A stretch of DNA of 42,046 bases from Prochlorococcus sp. AG-355-M18 (GCA_003280725.1 QCED01000014.1:1-42046); one strand, 5' to 3'. Counted from the stretch's first letter, positions 28,016 through 38,067 are shown. The notes: generated from the letters alone by a model not told the origin. Translations and numbers: made by a program.

Positions 28016-28297
28016 ATGAAAAGATTAGACTTGATATTTAGTGAAAGAGAACTAGATGCAATCATTAAAACATTAGAAAAGGCTAATGTTCCTGGATATA
28101 CAGTTATGAAACACGCCACAGGCAGAGGGCCTGAAAGAGTTGTTACTGAAGATATGGAATTTACAGGATTAGGAGCAAATGCTCATGTAATTGTTTTTTG
28201 TGAGCAAGAATTAATAGATAAAATGAGAGATAACATCAGGGACGATTTAAGCTATTACGGGGGAGTTGCTTATATTTCTGAGGCAACACCCCTTTAA
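28016..28297 (+). CDS. sbtB: PII-like regulator SbtB
   Basis: SbtB is a trimeric PII-like protein that binds adenine nucleotides, including cAMP, and inhibits or stabilises SbtA. The 93-aa protein has the ferredoxin-like opening KRLDLIFSERELDAIIKTLEKANVPGYTVMKHATGRGPERV. The T-loop region ERVVTEDMEFTGLGANAH is followed by VIVFCEQELIDKMRDNI. It ends at YISEATPL. The C-terminal cysteine-bearing redox loop of Synechocystis SbtB is absent, as in other short marine forms. It is the last gene of the bicA-sbtA-sbtB operon. Confidence 0.92.
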   Translation: MKRLDLIFSERELDAIIKTLEKANVPGYTVMKHATGRGPERVVTEDMEFTGLGANAHVIVFCEQELIDKMRDNIRDDLSYYGGVAYISEATPL

Positions 28298-28307
28298 ATT
28301 AAAGAAG

Positions 28308-28328
28308 CATTCTTTATTTTTAAGAATG
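28308..28328. terminator. Hairpin between convergent sbtB and trxB-like genes
   Basis: CATTCTT-N7-AAGAATG forms a seven-base stem that overlaps the last codons of the minus-strand gene. The loop is T-rich, but no long T tract follows on either strand. It is a weak bidirectional terminator at best. Confidence 0.35.
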
Positions 28329-29276
28329 AATCCAATCTACTCTTATATTTTTTCGACTATTTAAGTATCTATCAATTGACATTGCAGCAATACATCCATC
28401 AGAAGCTGCAACTACGGCTTGCTTAAATGGTGTATTTCTTATATCTCCAATAGCCCATACTCCATCTGAGTTTGTAGACATAAAGTCATCAACAATAACC
28501 CCTCCGTCTTCTTTTAAAGCAATTTGGTCCCCCAAAAAATCAGTAATCGGCTTTGAACCACTCATATAGACAAACACTCCATCTAAATTTAAATTGATAG
28601 GATTTTCTTCTTGTTTATTTTTTACAACAACTCCATTCACACCCATATCATCGCCCAATATTTCCAATAATCTTGTTCTACTCCAATGTTTTATATTTGA
28701 ATTATCCATCAATTCCATAGCTTCTTCATTATCTGATTTAGGATCACTTGATGTAATCCAATGCACAGTTGATGCAAATTTAGTTAGAACAGTTGCCTCT
28801 TCAATTGCCTCCTTGTTCACTCCAACAACGGCAACTTCCCTATTCTTATAAAAAGCCCCATCACACGTGGCACAATAACTTACTCCTTTGCCAAGAAAAT
28901 CGGCTTCGCCCTTAAATGATGCAGGCCTACCCATAGCTCCACTTGCAAGTACAAGTGCTTTAGCTTTGAAAGTGCCTTCAGGGGTATAAACCATTTTCCA
29001 TTCTCCACTAGCGTCTATTCCAAAAACTTGTGCTCTTCTATAATCTGTACCATATTGCACAGCTTGTTCTCTCATTAGAGTAAGTAATTTCTCTCCACTT
29101 ATATCAACCGGTACACCTGGATAATTAGCTATTTGATGAGTTATTGCTAAAGCTCCAACAGATGGATTTTTATCTAAAATTACTGTCTTTAAGTTTGAAC
29201 GAGACGTATAAAGTGCGCAAGTACATCCTGCTGGGCCCCCTCCGATAATAACTACATCTGACTCAATGATTTCCAA
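28320..29276 (-). CDS. Thioredoxin-reductase-like flavoprotein lacking the NADPH motif (DTR/DDOR type)
   Basis: The 318-aa protein has the low-molecular-weight thioredoxin reductase fold. It shows the FAD site VVIIGGGPAGCTCALYTSR (residues 8-26), the redox pair CATC at 135-138 and the C-terminal FAD segment GVWAIGDIRNTPFKQAVVAASDG. The NADPH domain is unusual: the expected GGGN-A motif reads VGVNKEA (151-157), and the HRR-type phosphate-binding motif reads WITSSD. NADPH use is therefore unlikely. Flavoenzymes of this kind in cyanobacteria have been described as deeply rooted or diflavin-linked disulfide oxidoreductases. Assigning it to one of those subgroups is my inference. The electron donor is unknown. 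Confidence 0.85.
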   Translation of the reverse strand: MEIIESDVVIIGGGPAGCTCALYTSRSNLKTVILDKNPSVGALAITHQIANYPGVPVDISGEKLLTLMREQAVQYGTDYRRAQVFGIDASGEWKMVYTPEGTFKAKALVLASGAMGRPASFKGEADFLGKGVSYCATCDGAFYKNREVAVVGVNKEAIEEATVLTKFASTVHWITSSDPKSDNEEAMELMDNSNIKHWSRTRLLEILGDDMGVNGVVVKNKQEENPINLNLDGVFVYMSGSKPITDFLGDQIALKEDGGVIVDDFMSTNSDGVWAIGDIRNTPFKQAVVAASDGCIAAMSIDRYLNSRKNIRVDWIHS

Positions 29277-29434
29277 TTTAATAAAACTCCTTTTTTGTAG
29301 TTAACTAGATGAGTTTTTGGTTAGAAGATATCTTTAATGTAAATACCTAACCTTTATATAGATATAAGTTAAAAGAAAAAAAAGAAAAAAGCATAATATA
29401 GAAACAAACTTACATAGGAAAAATATAAAAAATT

Positions 29435-29453
29435 ACTGATCAAAATGATCAGT
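29435..29453. repeat. Perfect 8-bp inverted repeat, operator-like
   Basis: ACTGATCA-AAA-TGATCAGT lies about 160 bases upstream of the trxB-like start and about 77 bases upstream of the small coiled-coil gene at 29530. The three-base spacer is too tight for a stable RNA loop, so a protein-binding operator is more likely. Confidence 0.6.
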
Positions 29454-29529
29454 TACGTGAAATGTTATGTATTGATCTATTATTAGGTCATATCGAATAA
29501 TAAATTGCCATAGAAACATTATATTTTTC

Positions 29530-29847
29530 ATGACCAACTCTGATTACCTTTTAAAAGCTGCTATCAAGAAAGTAACCGAAAAATTAAACGAGATATTGGT
29601 GGAAAAAATTGAAGAAGCAACAAATATTGCTCAAGATGCTCCAGAAATTCTCAAAAAAGAATTTGATAGTTTGAAAGAATCCATAATCGCAGAAGCCTCA
29701 AGAATGGAGGAAGCCGAAAATATTCAAGAAAATGAGTCCACAAATACTCATCAAGATTCCAAAATAAAAAAAGCTTTAAATGAAATTGAAGATATCAATA
29801 AGCAAATTGATCTCATTAATAAAAACATAAATAATCAAAATAAATGA
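29530..29847 (+). CDS. Charged coiled-coil protein, function unknown
   Basis: A 105-aa protein, rich in Lys, Glu, Asn and Ile and without membrane segments. The first half (MTNSDYLLKAAIKKVTEKLN then EIEEATNIAQDAPEILKKEFD) is amphipathic helix; the last 35 residues (IKKALNEIEDINKQIDLINK and onward) form a short coiled coil. The stop codon overlaps the next gene's start by four bases (ATGA), so it is translationally coupled to the ABC1 kinase that follows. It probably acts with or near it. No family recognised. Confidence 0.75.
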   Translation: MTNSDYLLKAAIKKVTEKLNEILVEKIEEATNIAQDAPEILKKEFDSLKESIIAEASRMEEAENIQENESTNTHQDSKIKKALNEIEDINKQIDLINKNINNQNK

Positions 29848-31511
29848 GTTATCACATTCTTCATTATCATTTAAAAAAATTAAAGAGAGCCTTTCTTATT
29901 TGGATAACTCTGATTTCGCTTTTATTCAATTTGTGGATAGATAATATTAGATTTACAATTTTCCAAACTAAGAGCAATAAAAAAAGTAGTGTCCAAATTA
30001 AAAGAGCAAGGTGGTTTACTAATCAATTAATAAAGCTTGGTTCAGCATTTATTAAAATTGGGCAATTATTATCAGCGAGACCTGATTTAATACCTAATAC
30101 CTGGATACAGGAATTGTCTAAATTACAGGATCAAGTTCCTAATTTTTCATTTGCGAAAGTTCAAGAAACTATAAGAGAAGAACTAGGATCTAAGTTTAAT
30201 GAAATAGATCAAATAACATGTGATCCGGTTGGATCAGCATCACTAGCTCAAGTTCATAGGGCTACTTTAAAAGATGGTAAGAAAGTAGTATTTAAAGTTC
30301 AAAGACCCAATTTAAAAGAATTGTTTATTATCGATTTGGGCATAATGCAGCAAATAGCTGGATTGTTGCAGAAAAATAAGGATTGGAGTCGAGGTAGAAA
30401 TTGGGTTGCGATTGCTAAAGAGTGTAGGAAAGTTCTAATGAAGGAGCTTGATTTTAATTGTGAAGCACAATATGCAGCAAGATTTAGACAGCAATTTCTT
30501 GATGATGCAAATGTTGAAGTTCCAGAAGTTATATGGGATATGAGCAGTGAAAAAGTACTTTGTTTAAGTTATCTTGAAGGAACAAAAATAAGCGATTTAG
30601 AAAAATTAAAATCACAAGAATTTGATTTACCTAAAATCGCAGAAATAGGTGCCATCAGCTATTTAAAACAATTAGTAAATTACGGTTTTTTTCATGCAGA
30701 CCCTCATCCAGGGAATCTAGCGGTTTCTAATAAAAGTAAATTGATTTTTTATGATTTTGGAATGATGGGCAATATCTCAAATAATCTTCAAACAAGCTTG
30801 GGGGGTATGGTTAAGGCTGCTGCTTTAAGAGACGCCTCATCACTTGTTAGTCAATTACAACAAGCTGGTCTTATTTCAAAAGATATTGATGTAGGACCAG
30901 TCAGAAGATTAGTCAGATTAATGCTTAAAGAAGCCTTAACTCCCCCATTTAGTCCAAATATTATTGAAAAATTATCTGGAGATTTATATGAACTTGTTTA
31001 TGAAACACCATTTCAATTGCCAGTAGATTTAATCTTTGTAATGAGGGCTTTATCAACTTTTGAGGGAGTTGGTAGAATGCTTGATCCAGGGTTTAACCTT
31101 GTATCAGTTACCAAGCCTTATTTAATAGAACTTATGACTTCAAATAATCAAACTCCTAACGATTTAATTAACCAATTTGGAAGGCAAGTAGGTGAACTAG
31201 GATCGAAAGCTGTTGGAATTCCCAAAAGAATAGATGAAAGTTTAGAAAGATTAGAGCAGGGCGATTTACAACTGCAAATAAGAATGGGAGAGTCTGATAG
31301 ACAATTCAAAAAAATGTTTACTGCTCAAAAAACTTTAGGCCATTCAATTCTCATAGGAAGCTTATCAATTGCATCTGCTTTACTAGTAACCAATAAACAA
31401 AATAATTTTGCATTGTTGCCACTTTTTTTTGCACTACCAATAAGTATTGATTGGATAAAATGCCAATTAATTATGAGAAAAGGCTCACGTTTAGAAAAAC
31501 TTAAGCGCTAA
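29844..31511 (+). CDS. ABC1/AarF/UbiB atypical kinase family protein
   Basis: ABC1-like atypical kinases support prenylquinone metabolism in bacteria, mitochondria and plastids. The 555-aa protein shows a hydrophobic N-terminal segment, the KxGQ-type motif FIKIGQLLSARPDLIP near residues 71-86 and the modified glycine loop PVGSASLAQVHRATL. The catalytic KVQRP lysine follows, then ELDFNCEAQYAARFRQQF, HADPHPGNLAV near 284-294 and the metal-binding IFYDFGMMG. A C-terminal hydrophobic segment (about 505-535) could anchor it to the membrane. It is convergent with eno, three bases away, and coupled to the upstream coiled-coil gene. Confidence 0.93.
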   Translation: MSYHILHYHLKKLKRAFLIWITLISLLFNLWIDNIRFTIFQTKSNKKSSVQIKRARWFTNQLIKLGSAFIKIGQLLSARPDLIPNTWIQELSKLQDQVPNFSFAKVQETIREELGSKFNEIDQITCDPVGSASLAQVHRATLKDGKKVVFKVQRPNLKELFIIDLGIMQQIAGLLQKNKDWSRGRNWVAIAKECRKVLMKELDFNCEAQYAARFRQQFLDDANVEVPEVIWDMSSEKVLCLSYLEGTKISDLEKLKSQEFDLPKIAEIGAISYLKQLVNYGFFHADPHPGNLAVSNKSKLIFYDFGMMGNISNNLQTSLGGMVKAAALRDASSLVSQLQQAGLISKDIDVGPVRRLVRLMLKEALTPPFSPNIIEKLSGDLYELVYETPFQLPVDLIFVMRALSTFEGVGRMLDPGFNLVSVTKPYLIELMTSNNQTPNDLINQFGRQVGELGSKAVGIPKRIDESLERLEQGDLQLQIRMGESDRQFKKMFTAQKTLGHSILIGSLSIASALLVTNKQNNFALLPLFFALPISIDWIKCQLIMRKGSRLEKLKR

Positions 31512-31514
31512 AAA

Positions 31515-32810
<1,296 letters not shown>

Positions 32811-32963
32811 TTAATTATTACTATTTAAATCCTATAAATAGCTGAACTATTTGGCTAATATCTGAAATTATGTTAACCAAATATAATTTTTTATTTTCAA
32901 AACCACTTAGATATAAGTTAACGCTTTTATTAATTCCAAAGTCCCAGTACAACCATTCATAAA

Positions 32964-33047
32964 AATAATTTTCAAATTCATCTTACAATTTGAAAATTAT
33001 TGGATGATTATTAATGAAGATCCTATTTAGAATAGGAATTAATAATC
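32964..33047. repeat. Two tandem large hairpins between eno and clpB2
   Basis: First hairpin: 15-base perfect arms at 32964-32978 and 32987-33001 (AATAATTTTCAAATT and its complement), with an 8-base loop. Four bases later comes a second: 10-base outer arms at 33006-33015 and 33038-33047, and 7-base inner arms TCCTATT (33021-33027) and AATAGGA (33031-33037). The second has a 3-base loop and one 5-base bulge. They end 20 bases before the clpB2 ATG. They may be an RNA leader structure, a small RNA or a DNA element. Confidence 0.7.
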
Positions 33048-33067
33048 AACTATAGTTTTTATAGTTT

Positions 33068-35824
33068 ATGAGAGAAACTCTTACATCAAGTCCTGAACTT
33101 TTTAGCGATATAAGTTGGAATCTGCTCCTGTTGGGAGAAGAAACAGCAAAAAAATGGGATCATAGCGAATTTAATATTGAACACATAATTCATACATTGT
33201 TCTCATCAAATGAATTCTTTGCTTTTATTGAAAAATTATCAATCGACCAAGATACAGTTTTAGATATAACTGAAGAATTTTTAGAAGAGACGCCTACCAA
33301 TGAGTCGGATATTTTTACTATCGGAGAAGATTTAGAAATTTTATTAGATAATGCAAATCAGATTAAATTTCAATGGGGATCAAAATTAATAGAAATCCCT
33401 CATTTACTAATTGCTCTTGGAAGAGATGTAAGAATTGGTAATTATGTTTTTGAGGAAGGCAATCTTTCAATAGAAAAATTAGAGGAAGAATTAAAGTTTT
33501 TTCCTAATATTAATCAATCAAAAGATATTATTGATTACAAGAACGTAATTGAGATAAGTAATCAATCTAATTTTAAATCCAACGAAGAGACTTTGGTTAA
33601 AGAGGAAAAATCTGAAAAAGCTATTGTTCCATTGCCGAATAGTAAACTCCAACTTGAAACCAAAAAACAAGTTATGAAAGATGAAAAAGCTCTTTCGATT
33701 TATGGAAAAGATTTAACAGAATCAGCTAAAAAAGGTTTACTAGATCCTGTTATAGGTAGAGAAAATGAGATCAATAATTTAATGAGGGTACTCTGCAGAA
33801 GAAACAAAAATAATCCCATACTTATCGGCAATCCTGGAGTTGGTAAAACTTCAATTGCTAAATTACTTGCACAATTAATTGTAGACAAAAAAGTTCCTGA
33901 TTCCTTAAAAGACTTTAAAATTATTTCACTTGACTTAGGAGCTCTAGTTTCTGGTACAAAATTCAGAGGACAACTAGAGGAAAGACTAAGTTTAATAATG
34001 CAGGAACTAAAAGATCCAAGCCAAGGAAGAATTTTATTTATTGATGAAATTCACTCGATATTGAGTTCTGAAAGATCTACTACCGACATTAGTAATATCT
34101 TAAAACCTTTACTAGCTGAAGGAGAGCTTAGATGTATTGGCACTACAACACCCGAGAGATTTCGTGAAACTATTGAAAAAGATCAGGCACTGAATAATTG
34201 CTTTCAAAAGATAGCTGTTAATGAACCTTCAGTAGAATTGAGCTCAAAAATACTTCAAGGTATCAAAAAGAAATATGAATTACATCATGGCATAAGAATT
34301 TCTAAAGAAGCTGTGAATTCCTCTGCAAAATTAGCCGACAGATACATAAGCGATAAATGCCTCCCTGATAAAGCCATAGATCTAATTGATGAAGCAGCTG
34401 CACAGTTAAAAATTGAGTCTAATAAAAAGCCTCAAATAATTCTCCAACAAGAAAAAAAAATTCATACTATCGATGAAAAACTGAACAATTTACAAGGTGA
34501 AAATATCGAAGCTCAAGAAAAACTATTGAATATGAAGAAACAATCAGAGGCAAAATTGAACGTTCTTTTCGACAATTGGAATAATTTGCGCGAAGACATG
34601 GAAGAATTATCTATTTTGATGAAAGAAGAAGATAAGCTAACAAAACAAATTAAAGATAAATCAAATCGCAAAATTGAAAATGATCTGGATTTTTTAGAGG
34701 AACTTGACGAAGAGTTAAGTGAAATAAAGAATGAAATACAGAAAATTGAAGAGAACTTTAATAAAATAAAGAAAAATAGAAATTTCCCTTTTAAATATCA
34801 AGTTGAACCTGATGATATTGCTGATGTTATTTCAAAAATAACAGGCATTCCAATTTCTAAAGTAGTCTCAAATGATCGTAAGAAATTAGTCAATCTAGAA
34901 AGAGAAATAAGTGAAAAAGTTATTGGACAAGAAAAAGCTGTAGAAACTGTTTCTGCTGCAATTAGAAGAGCTCGCGTTGGCATGAAAAGTCCAAAAAGAC
35001 CTATTGGTTCTTTTTTATTTATGGGTCCTACAGGCGTTGGTAAAACAGAACTAGCAAAATCTCTTGCAACAGCTTTATTTGATGAAGAAGACGCACTTTT
35101 AAGATTAGACATGAGTGAATATATGGAGAAAAACGCCGTGGCAAGACTTTTAGGAGCTCCTCCAGGGTATGTTGGTTATGAAGAGGGAGGTCAATTAACT
35201 GAAGCCGTAAGACGCAAACCCTATTCAGTAATACTTCTTGATGAGATAGAAAAAGCACATACAGAGGTTTTTAATATTCTTCTACAAGTCCTAGATGAAG
35301 GAAGATTAACTGACTCTCAAGGAAGGACCGTAGACTTCAAAAATACTGTAATCATTATGACAAGTAACCTAGCTGGTAAATCTATATTAGAATATTCACA
35401 AAGGATTTCTAAACGTCAGGGAAAGTTAGAAAATGATCTACAAACTCTAGATAACTCCATTAATAAAACATTATCTTCAATTTTTAGACCAGAATTTTTA
35501 AATAGAATTGACGAAGTAGTAAAGTTTGATCCTTTATCGATTGATGAACTTCAAAAAATAATTATTTTACAAACAGAAGATTTAAAAAACCTCCTTCTTG
35601 AACAGAAAATAAATATCGCTATTGACAAAAAAGTTATCAATAAAATTGCAAACGATTCTTATGAACCTGAATATGGAGCTAGGCCACTAAGCAGGGAACT
35701 TAGAAGACAAATAGAAAATCCCTTAGCTGCAAAACTTTTAGAGGATAACTTTAAAAACAAAAAAAATATCGCAATTAAACTTAATCCCTCTAAAGAAGAT
35801 GAGATTGTTTTCAAACCTAGCTGA
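33068..35824 (+). CDS. clpB2: ClpB-type Hsp100 disaggregase paralogue (ClpB2)
   Basis: ClpB-type AAA chaperones rescue aggregated proteins. The 918-aa protein has a divergent N-terminal Clp-like domain (residues 1-150) and a lysine- and glutamate-rich linker (about 150-215). The first AAA domain follows, with Walker A GNPGVGKTS near 254 and Walker B ILFIDEIHSIL. A ClpB-like middle coiled coil (about 455-575) is next, and then the second AAA domain with GPTGVGKTE near 652, VILLDEIEKAH and FLNRIDEVVKFDPL. The long middle domain and the absence of a ClpP-binding loop I can recognise point to ClpB, not ClpC. The N-domain is weakly conserved, suggesting a paralogue with its own clients. secE follows 60 bases downstream. 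Confidence 0.88.
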   Translation: MRETLTSSPELFSDISWNLLLLGEETAKKWDHSEFNIEHIIHTLFSSNEFFAFIEKLSIDQDTVLDITEEFLEETPTNESDIFTIGEDLEILLDNANQIKFQWGSKLIEIPHLLIALGRDVRIGNYVFEEGNLSIEKLEEELKFFPNINQSKDIIDYKNVIEISNQSNFKSNEETLVKEEKSEKAIVPLPNSKLQLETKKQVMKDEKALSIYGKDLTESAKKGLLDPVIGRENEINNLMRVLCRRNKNNPILIGNPGVGKTSIAKLLAQLIVDKKVPDSLKDFKIISLDLGALVSGTKFRGQLEERLSLIMQELKDPSQGRILFIDEIHSILSSERSTTDISNILKPLLAEGELRCIGTTTPERFRETIEKDQALNNCFQKIAVNEPSVELSSKILQGIKKKYELHHGIRISKEAVNSSAKLADRYISDKCLPDKAIDLIDEAAAQLKIESNKKPQIILQQEKKIHTIDEKLNNLQGENIEAQEKLLNMKKQSEAKLNVLFDNWNNLREDMEELSILMKEEDKLTKQIKDKSNRKIENDLDFLEELDEELSEIKNEIQKIEENFNKIKKNRNFPFKYQVEPDDIADVISKITGIPISKVVSNDRKKLVNLEREISEKVIGQEKAVETVSAAIRRARVGMKSPKRPIGSFLFMGPTGVGKTELAKSLATALFDEEDALLRLDMSEYMEKNAVARLLGAPPGYVGYEEGGQLTEAVRRKPYSVILLDEIEKAHTEVFNILLQVLDEGRLTDSQGRTVDFKNTVIIMTSNLAGKSILEYSQRISKRQGKLENDLQTLDNSINKTLSSIFRPEFLNRIDEVVKFDPLSIDELQKIIILQTEDLKNLLLEQKINIAIDKKVINKIANDSYEPEYGARPLSRELRRQIENPLAAKLLEDNFKNKKNIAIKLNPSKEDEIVFKPS

Positions 35825-35884
35825 GGAGTAAATCAATAAGCTAAAATAGAATTAAAGCGTAAAGCTTAATTTAAAAAAAATTTT

Positions 35885-36127
35885 GTGACAAGTCCTACTA
35901 CTAATAAAGAACCCTTAAAAAAGGATTCTCCTGAAATTGAAGAGCCTAAAAAAAAGAAAAATTTTTTTAGATCTACCTATGATGAGCTTAAACTTGTCGT
36001 GTGGCCAAACAAACAACAACTTTTTAGCGAATCTGTAGCGGTTATAATTATGGTATCCTTTTCTGCGGCAGCTATAGCATCTGTCAGCAGATTCTATGGA
36101 TGGGCAGCCTCGCAAATTTTTGGGTGA
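35885..36127 (+). CDS. secE: Preprotein translocase subunit SecE
   Basis: SecE is the essential small subunit clamping SecY in the translocon. The 80-aa protein starts at GTG 35885 and has a charged, disordered N-terminus. The amphipathic RSTYDELKLVVWPNKQQLFSES segment, with the conserved VVWP motif near residues 38-41, precedes a single membrane helix (about 49-72). It opens the secE-nusG-rplKAJL block, a standard bacterial order. The spacer upstream contains a TAAAAT box near 35843 and a short repeat, which may be the operon promoter. Confidence 0.94.
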   Translation: MTSPTTNKEPLKKDSPEIEEPKKKKNFFRSTYDELKLVVWPNKQQLFSESVAVIIMVSFSAAAIASVSRFYGWAASQIFG

Positions 36128-36178
36128 ATTATCCCTAAACATCCATTCATAAAAATCTTAATTAAGCTTCAGGAAAAA

Positions 36179-36790
36179 ATGAGTAATGAATTGACTACAA
36201 GCCCTGCTTATTCAAAAGCAAATACTAGCATCGCAAGATGGTATGCAGTTCAAGTAGCATCAAGCTGTGAAAAAAAAGTAAAAGCAACACTTGAGCAGAG
36301 ATCAGTAACTTTAGGAGTTAATAATCGAATCATTGAAATTGAAATCCCTCAAACTCCCGGAATTAAATTAAAAAAAGATGGAAGTAGACAAACTACTGAA
36401 GAAAAAGTTTTTCCGGGTTATGTCCTCGTAAGAATGATTTTGGACGAAGATACAATGATGGCTGTAAAAAGCACTCCAAATGTAATTAACTTTGTTGGTG
36501 CTGATGATGGTAGAGGCAGCGGAAGATCGCGTGGTCACATCAAACCTCGACCATTATCCAGACAAGAAGTTAATAGAATATTTAAGCGCGCATCAGAGAA
36601 AAAAGCTGTAATCAAATTAGATATTGAAGAAAAAGATAGGATCATAGTAACCAGTGGTCCATTCAAGGATTTCCAGGGAGAAGTTATAGAAGTTTCCGGG
36701 GAAAGAAATAAATTAAAAGCATTACTTTCAATATTTGGGCGCGAGACTCCTGTAGAATTAGAATTCTCGCAAATCAATAAACAAAATTAA
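36179..36790 (+). CDS. nusG: Transcription elongation/termination factor NusG
   Basis: NusG binds RNA polymerase and links it to Rho or the ribosome. In this 203-aa protein, the NGN domain begins at ARWYAVQVASSCEKKVKATLEQR (about residues 19-41), then has EEKVFPGYVLVRM and VINFVGADD. The C-terminal KOW domain reads KDRIIVTSGPFKDFQGEVIEV (about 150-170). The loop GSGRSRGHIKPRPLSRQEVN joins the two. A 51-base spacer separates it from secE and 67 bases from rplK. Confidence 0.97.
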   Translation: MSNELTTSPAYSKANTSIARWYAVQVASSCEKKVKATLEQRSVTLGVNNRIIEIEIPQTPGIKLKKDGSRQTTEEKVFPGYVLVRMILDEDTMMAVKSTPNVINFVGADDGRGSGRSRGHIKPRPLSRQEVNRIFKRASEKKAVIKLDIEEKDRIIVTSGPFKDFQGEVIEVSGERNKLKALLSIFGRETPVELEFSQINKQN

Positions 36791-36857
36791 TTTCTAATTA
36801 TTCTTGTTTATCGAGTAAAATTATGATTTTCTACTTCAGCTTAAATTCTTTTATCTA

Positions 36858-37283
36858 ATGGCAAAAAAAATTGTTGCAGTTATTAAGCTTGCTCTACAAG
36901 CAGGCAAAGCAAATCCTGCCCCTCCTGTAGGGCCAGCTTTAGGACAACATGGTGTCAATATCATGGCATTTTGTAAAGAATACAACGCAAGGACTCAAGA
37001 TAAAGCAGGTTTTGTAATTCCAGTTGAGATTTCTGTTTTTGAAGATAGAAGCTTTACTTTTGTCACAAAAACACCTCCTGCTTCAGTCTTAATAACGAAA
37101 GCAGCTGGTATAGAGAAAGGATCAGGTGAATCTGCCAAAGGCTCTGTTGGGAATATAACTAAAGCTCAATTAGAAGAAATAGCCAAAACTAAGCTTCCTG
37201 ATCTAAACTGTTCAAGTGTTGAATCAGCAATGAAAGTAATAGAGGGTACTGCTCGTAATATGGGCGTCTCTGTTACTGAATGA
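36858..37283 (+). CDS. rplK: 50S ribosomal protein L11
   Basis: L11 forms the stalk base at the GTPase-associated centre of the large subunit. The 141-aa protein shows [38 protein letters not shown], the full N-terminal proline-rich signature. It continues with [24 protein letters not shown] and the RNA-binding C-terminal domain ending [14 protein letters not shown]. Length is normal. It is followed by rplA 66 bases downstream. Confidence 0.99.
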   Translation: MAKKIVAVIKLALQAGKANPAPPVGPALGQHGVNIMAFCKEYNARTQDKAGFVIPVEISVFEDRSFTFVTKTPPASVLITKAAGIEKGSGESAKGSVGNITKAQLEEIAKTKLPDLNCSSVESAMKVIEGTARNMGVSVTE

Positions 37284-37349
37284 TTTCAAGACAAAATTGC
37301 TCACTATTTAGGGGAGGTTAGTAAACAACCGTTTGCACCCAAAATTACT

Positions 37350-38057
37350 ATGAAAAAACTATCGAAAAGAATGGCGACTCTATCAACAAAGATAGAAGAT
37401 CGCATTTACCCCCCACTTGAAGCTCTCAGTATTATCAAGGAAAATGCTAATGCGAAATTTGATGAAACTATTGAAGCGCATATACGTTTAGGTATTGATC
37501 CGAAATATACTGATCAACAATTAAGGACCACGGTAGCATTACCGCATGGTACAGGCCAAAGCATCAAAATTGCAGTCATCACAAGCGGTGAGAATGTATC
37601 GAAAGCTAAGGCTGCTGGTGCAGATTTATTTGGCGAAGAAGATCTTGTTGAAAGCATAAATAAAGGAAATATGGAGTTTGATCTACTTATTGCAACTCCA
37701 GATATGATGCCAAAGGTTGCAAAATTAGGACGAGTTTTAGGACCTAGAGGTTTAATGCCTAATCCTAAAGCTGGGACAGTAACGAATGATATTGCTAATG
37801 CAATAAAAGAATTCAAAGCTGGTAAGCTCGAATTTAGAGCAGATAAAGCTGGTATCGTTCATGTACGCTTTGGAAAAGCAAGTTTCACAAAAGAGGCTCT
37901 ATTTGACAACTTAAAAACCTTACAAGAATCAATTGATAAAAATAAACCAAGCGGAGCTAAAGGAAAGTATTGGAAAACTTTTTATGTGACTTCAACTATG
38001 GGGCCTTCAGTTCAAGTTGACATAAATGCCGTACAAGATTTCCAACCTGAAGGTTAA
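37350..38057 (+). CDS. rplA: 50S ribosomal protein L1
   Basis: L1 builds the mobile stalk that helps release E-site tRNA and can repress its own operon. The 235-aa protein has the [31 protein letters not shown] core, [33 protein letters not shown] (about residues 112-144) and the ending [21 protein letters not shown] 37350 fits the usual start. An unusually perfect Shine-Dalgarno-like GGGGAGG at 37311-37317 lies 32 bases upstream, too far for direct use. Confidence 0.98.
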   Translation: MKKLSKRMATLSTKIEDRIYPPLEALSIIKENANAKFDETIEAHIRLGIDPKYTDQQLRTTVALPHGTGQSIKIAVITSGENVSKAKAAGADLFGEEDLVESINKGNMEFDLLIATPDMMPKVAKLGRVLGPRGLMPNPKAGTVTNDIANAIKEFKAGKLEFRADKAGIVHVRFGKASFTKEALFDNLKTLQESIDKNKPSGAKGKYWKTFYVTSTMGPSVQVDINAVQDFQPEG

Positions 38058-38067
38058 CGCTTTGTAG

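Noticed and set aside
32953..36156. 14-base direct repeat CCATTCATAAAAAT at 32953 and 36143
   Set aside because: Short, AT-rich and without flanking similarity; chance is the simplest explanation.
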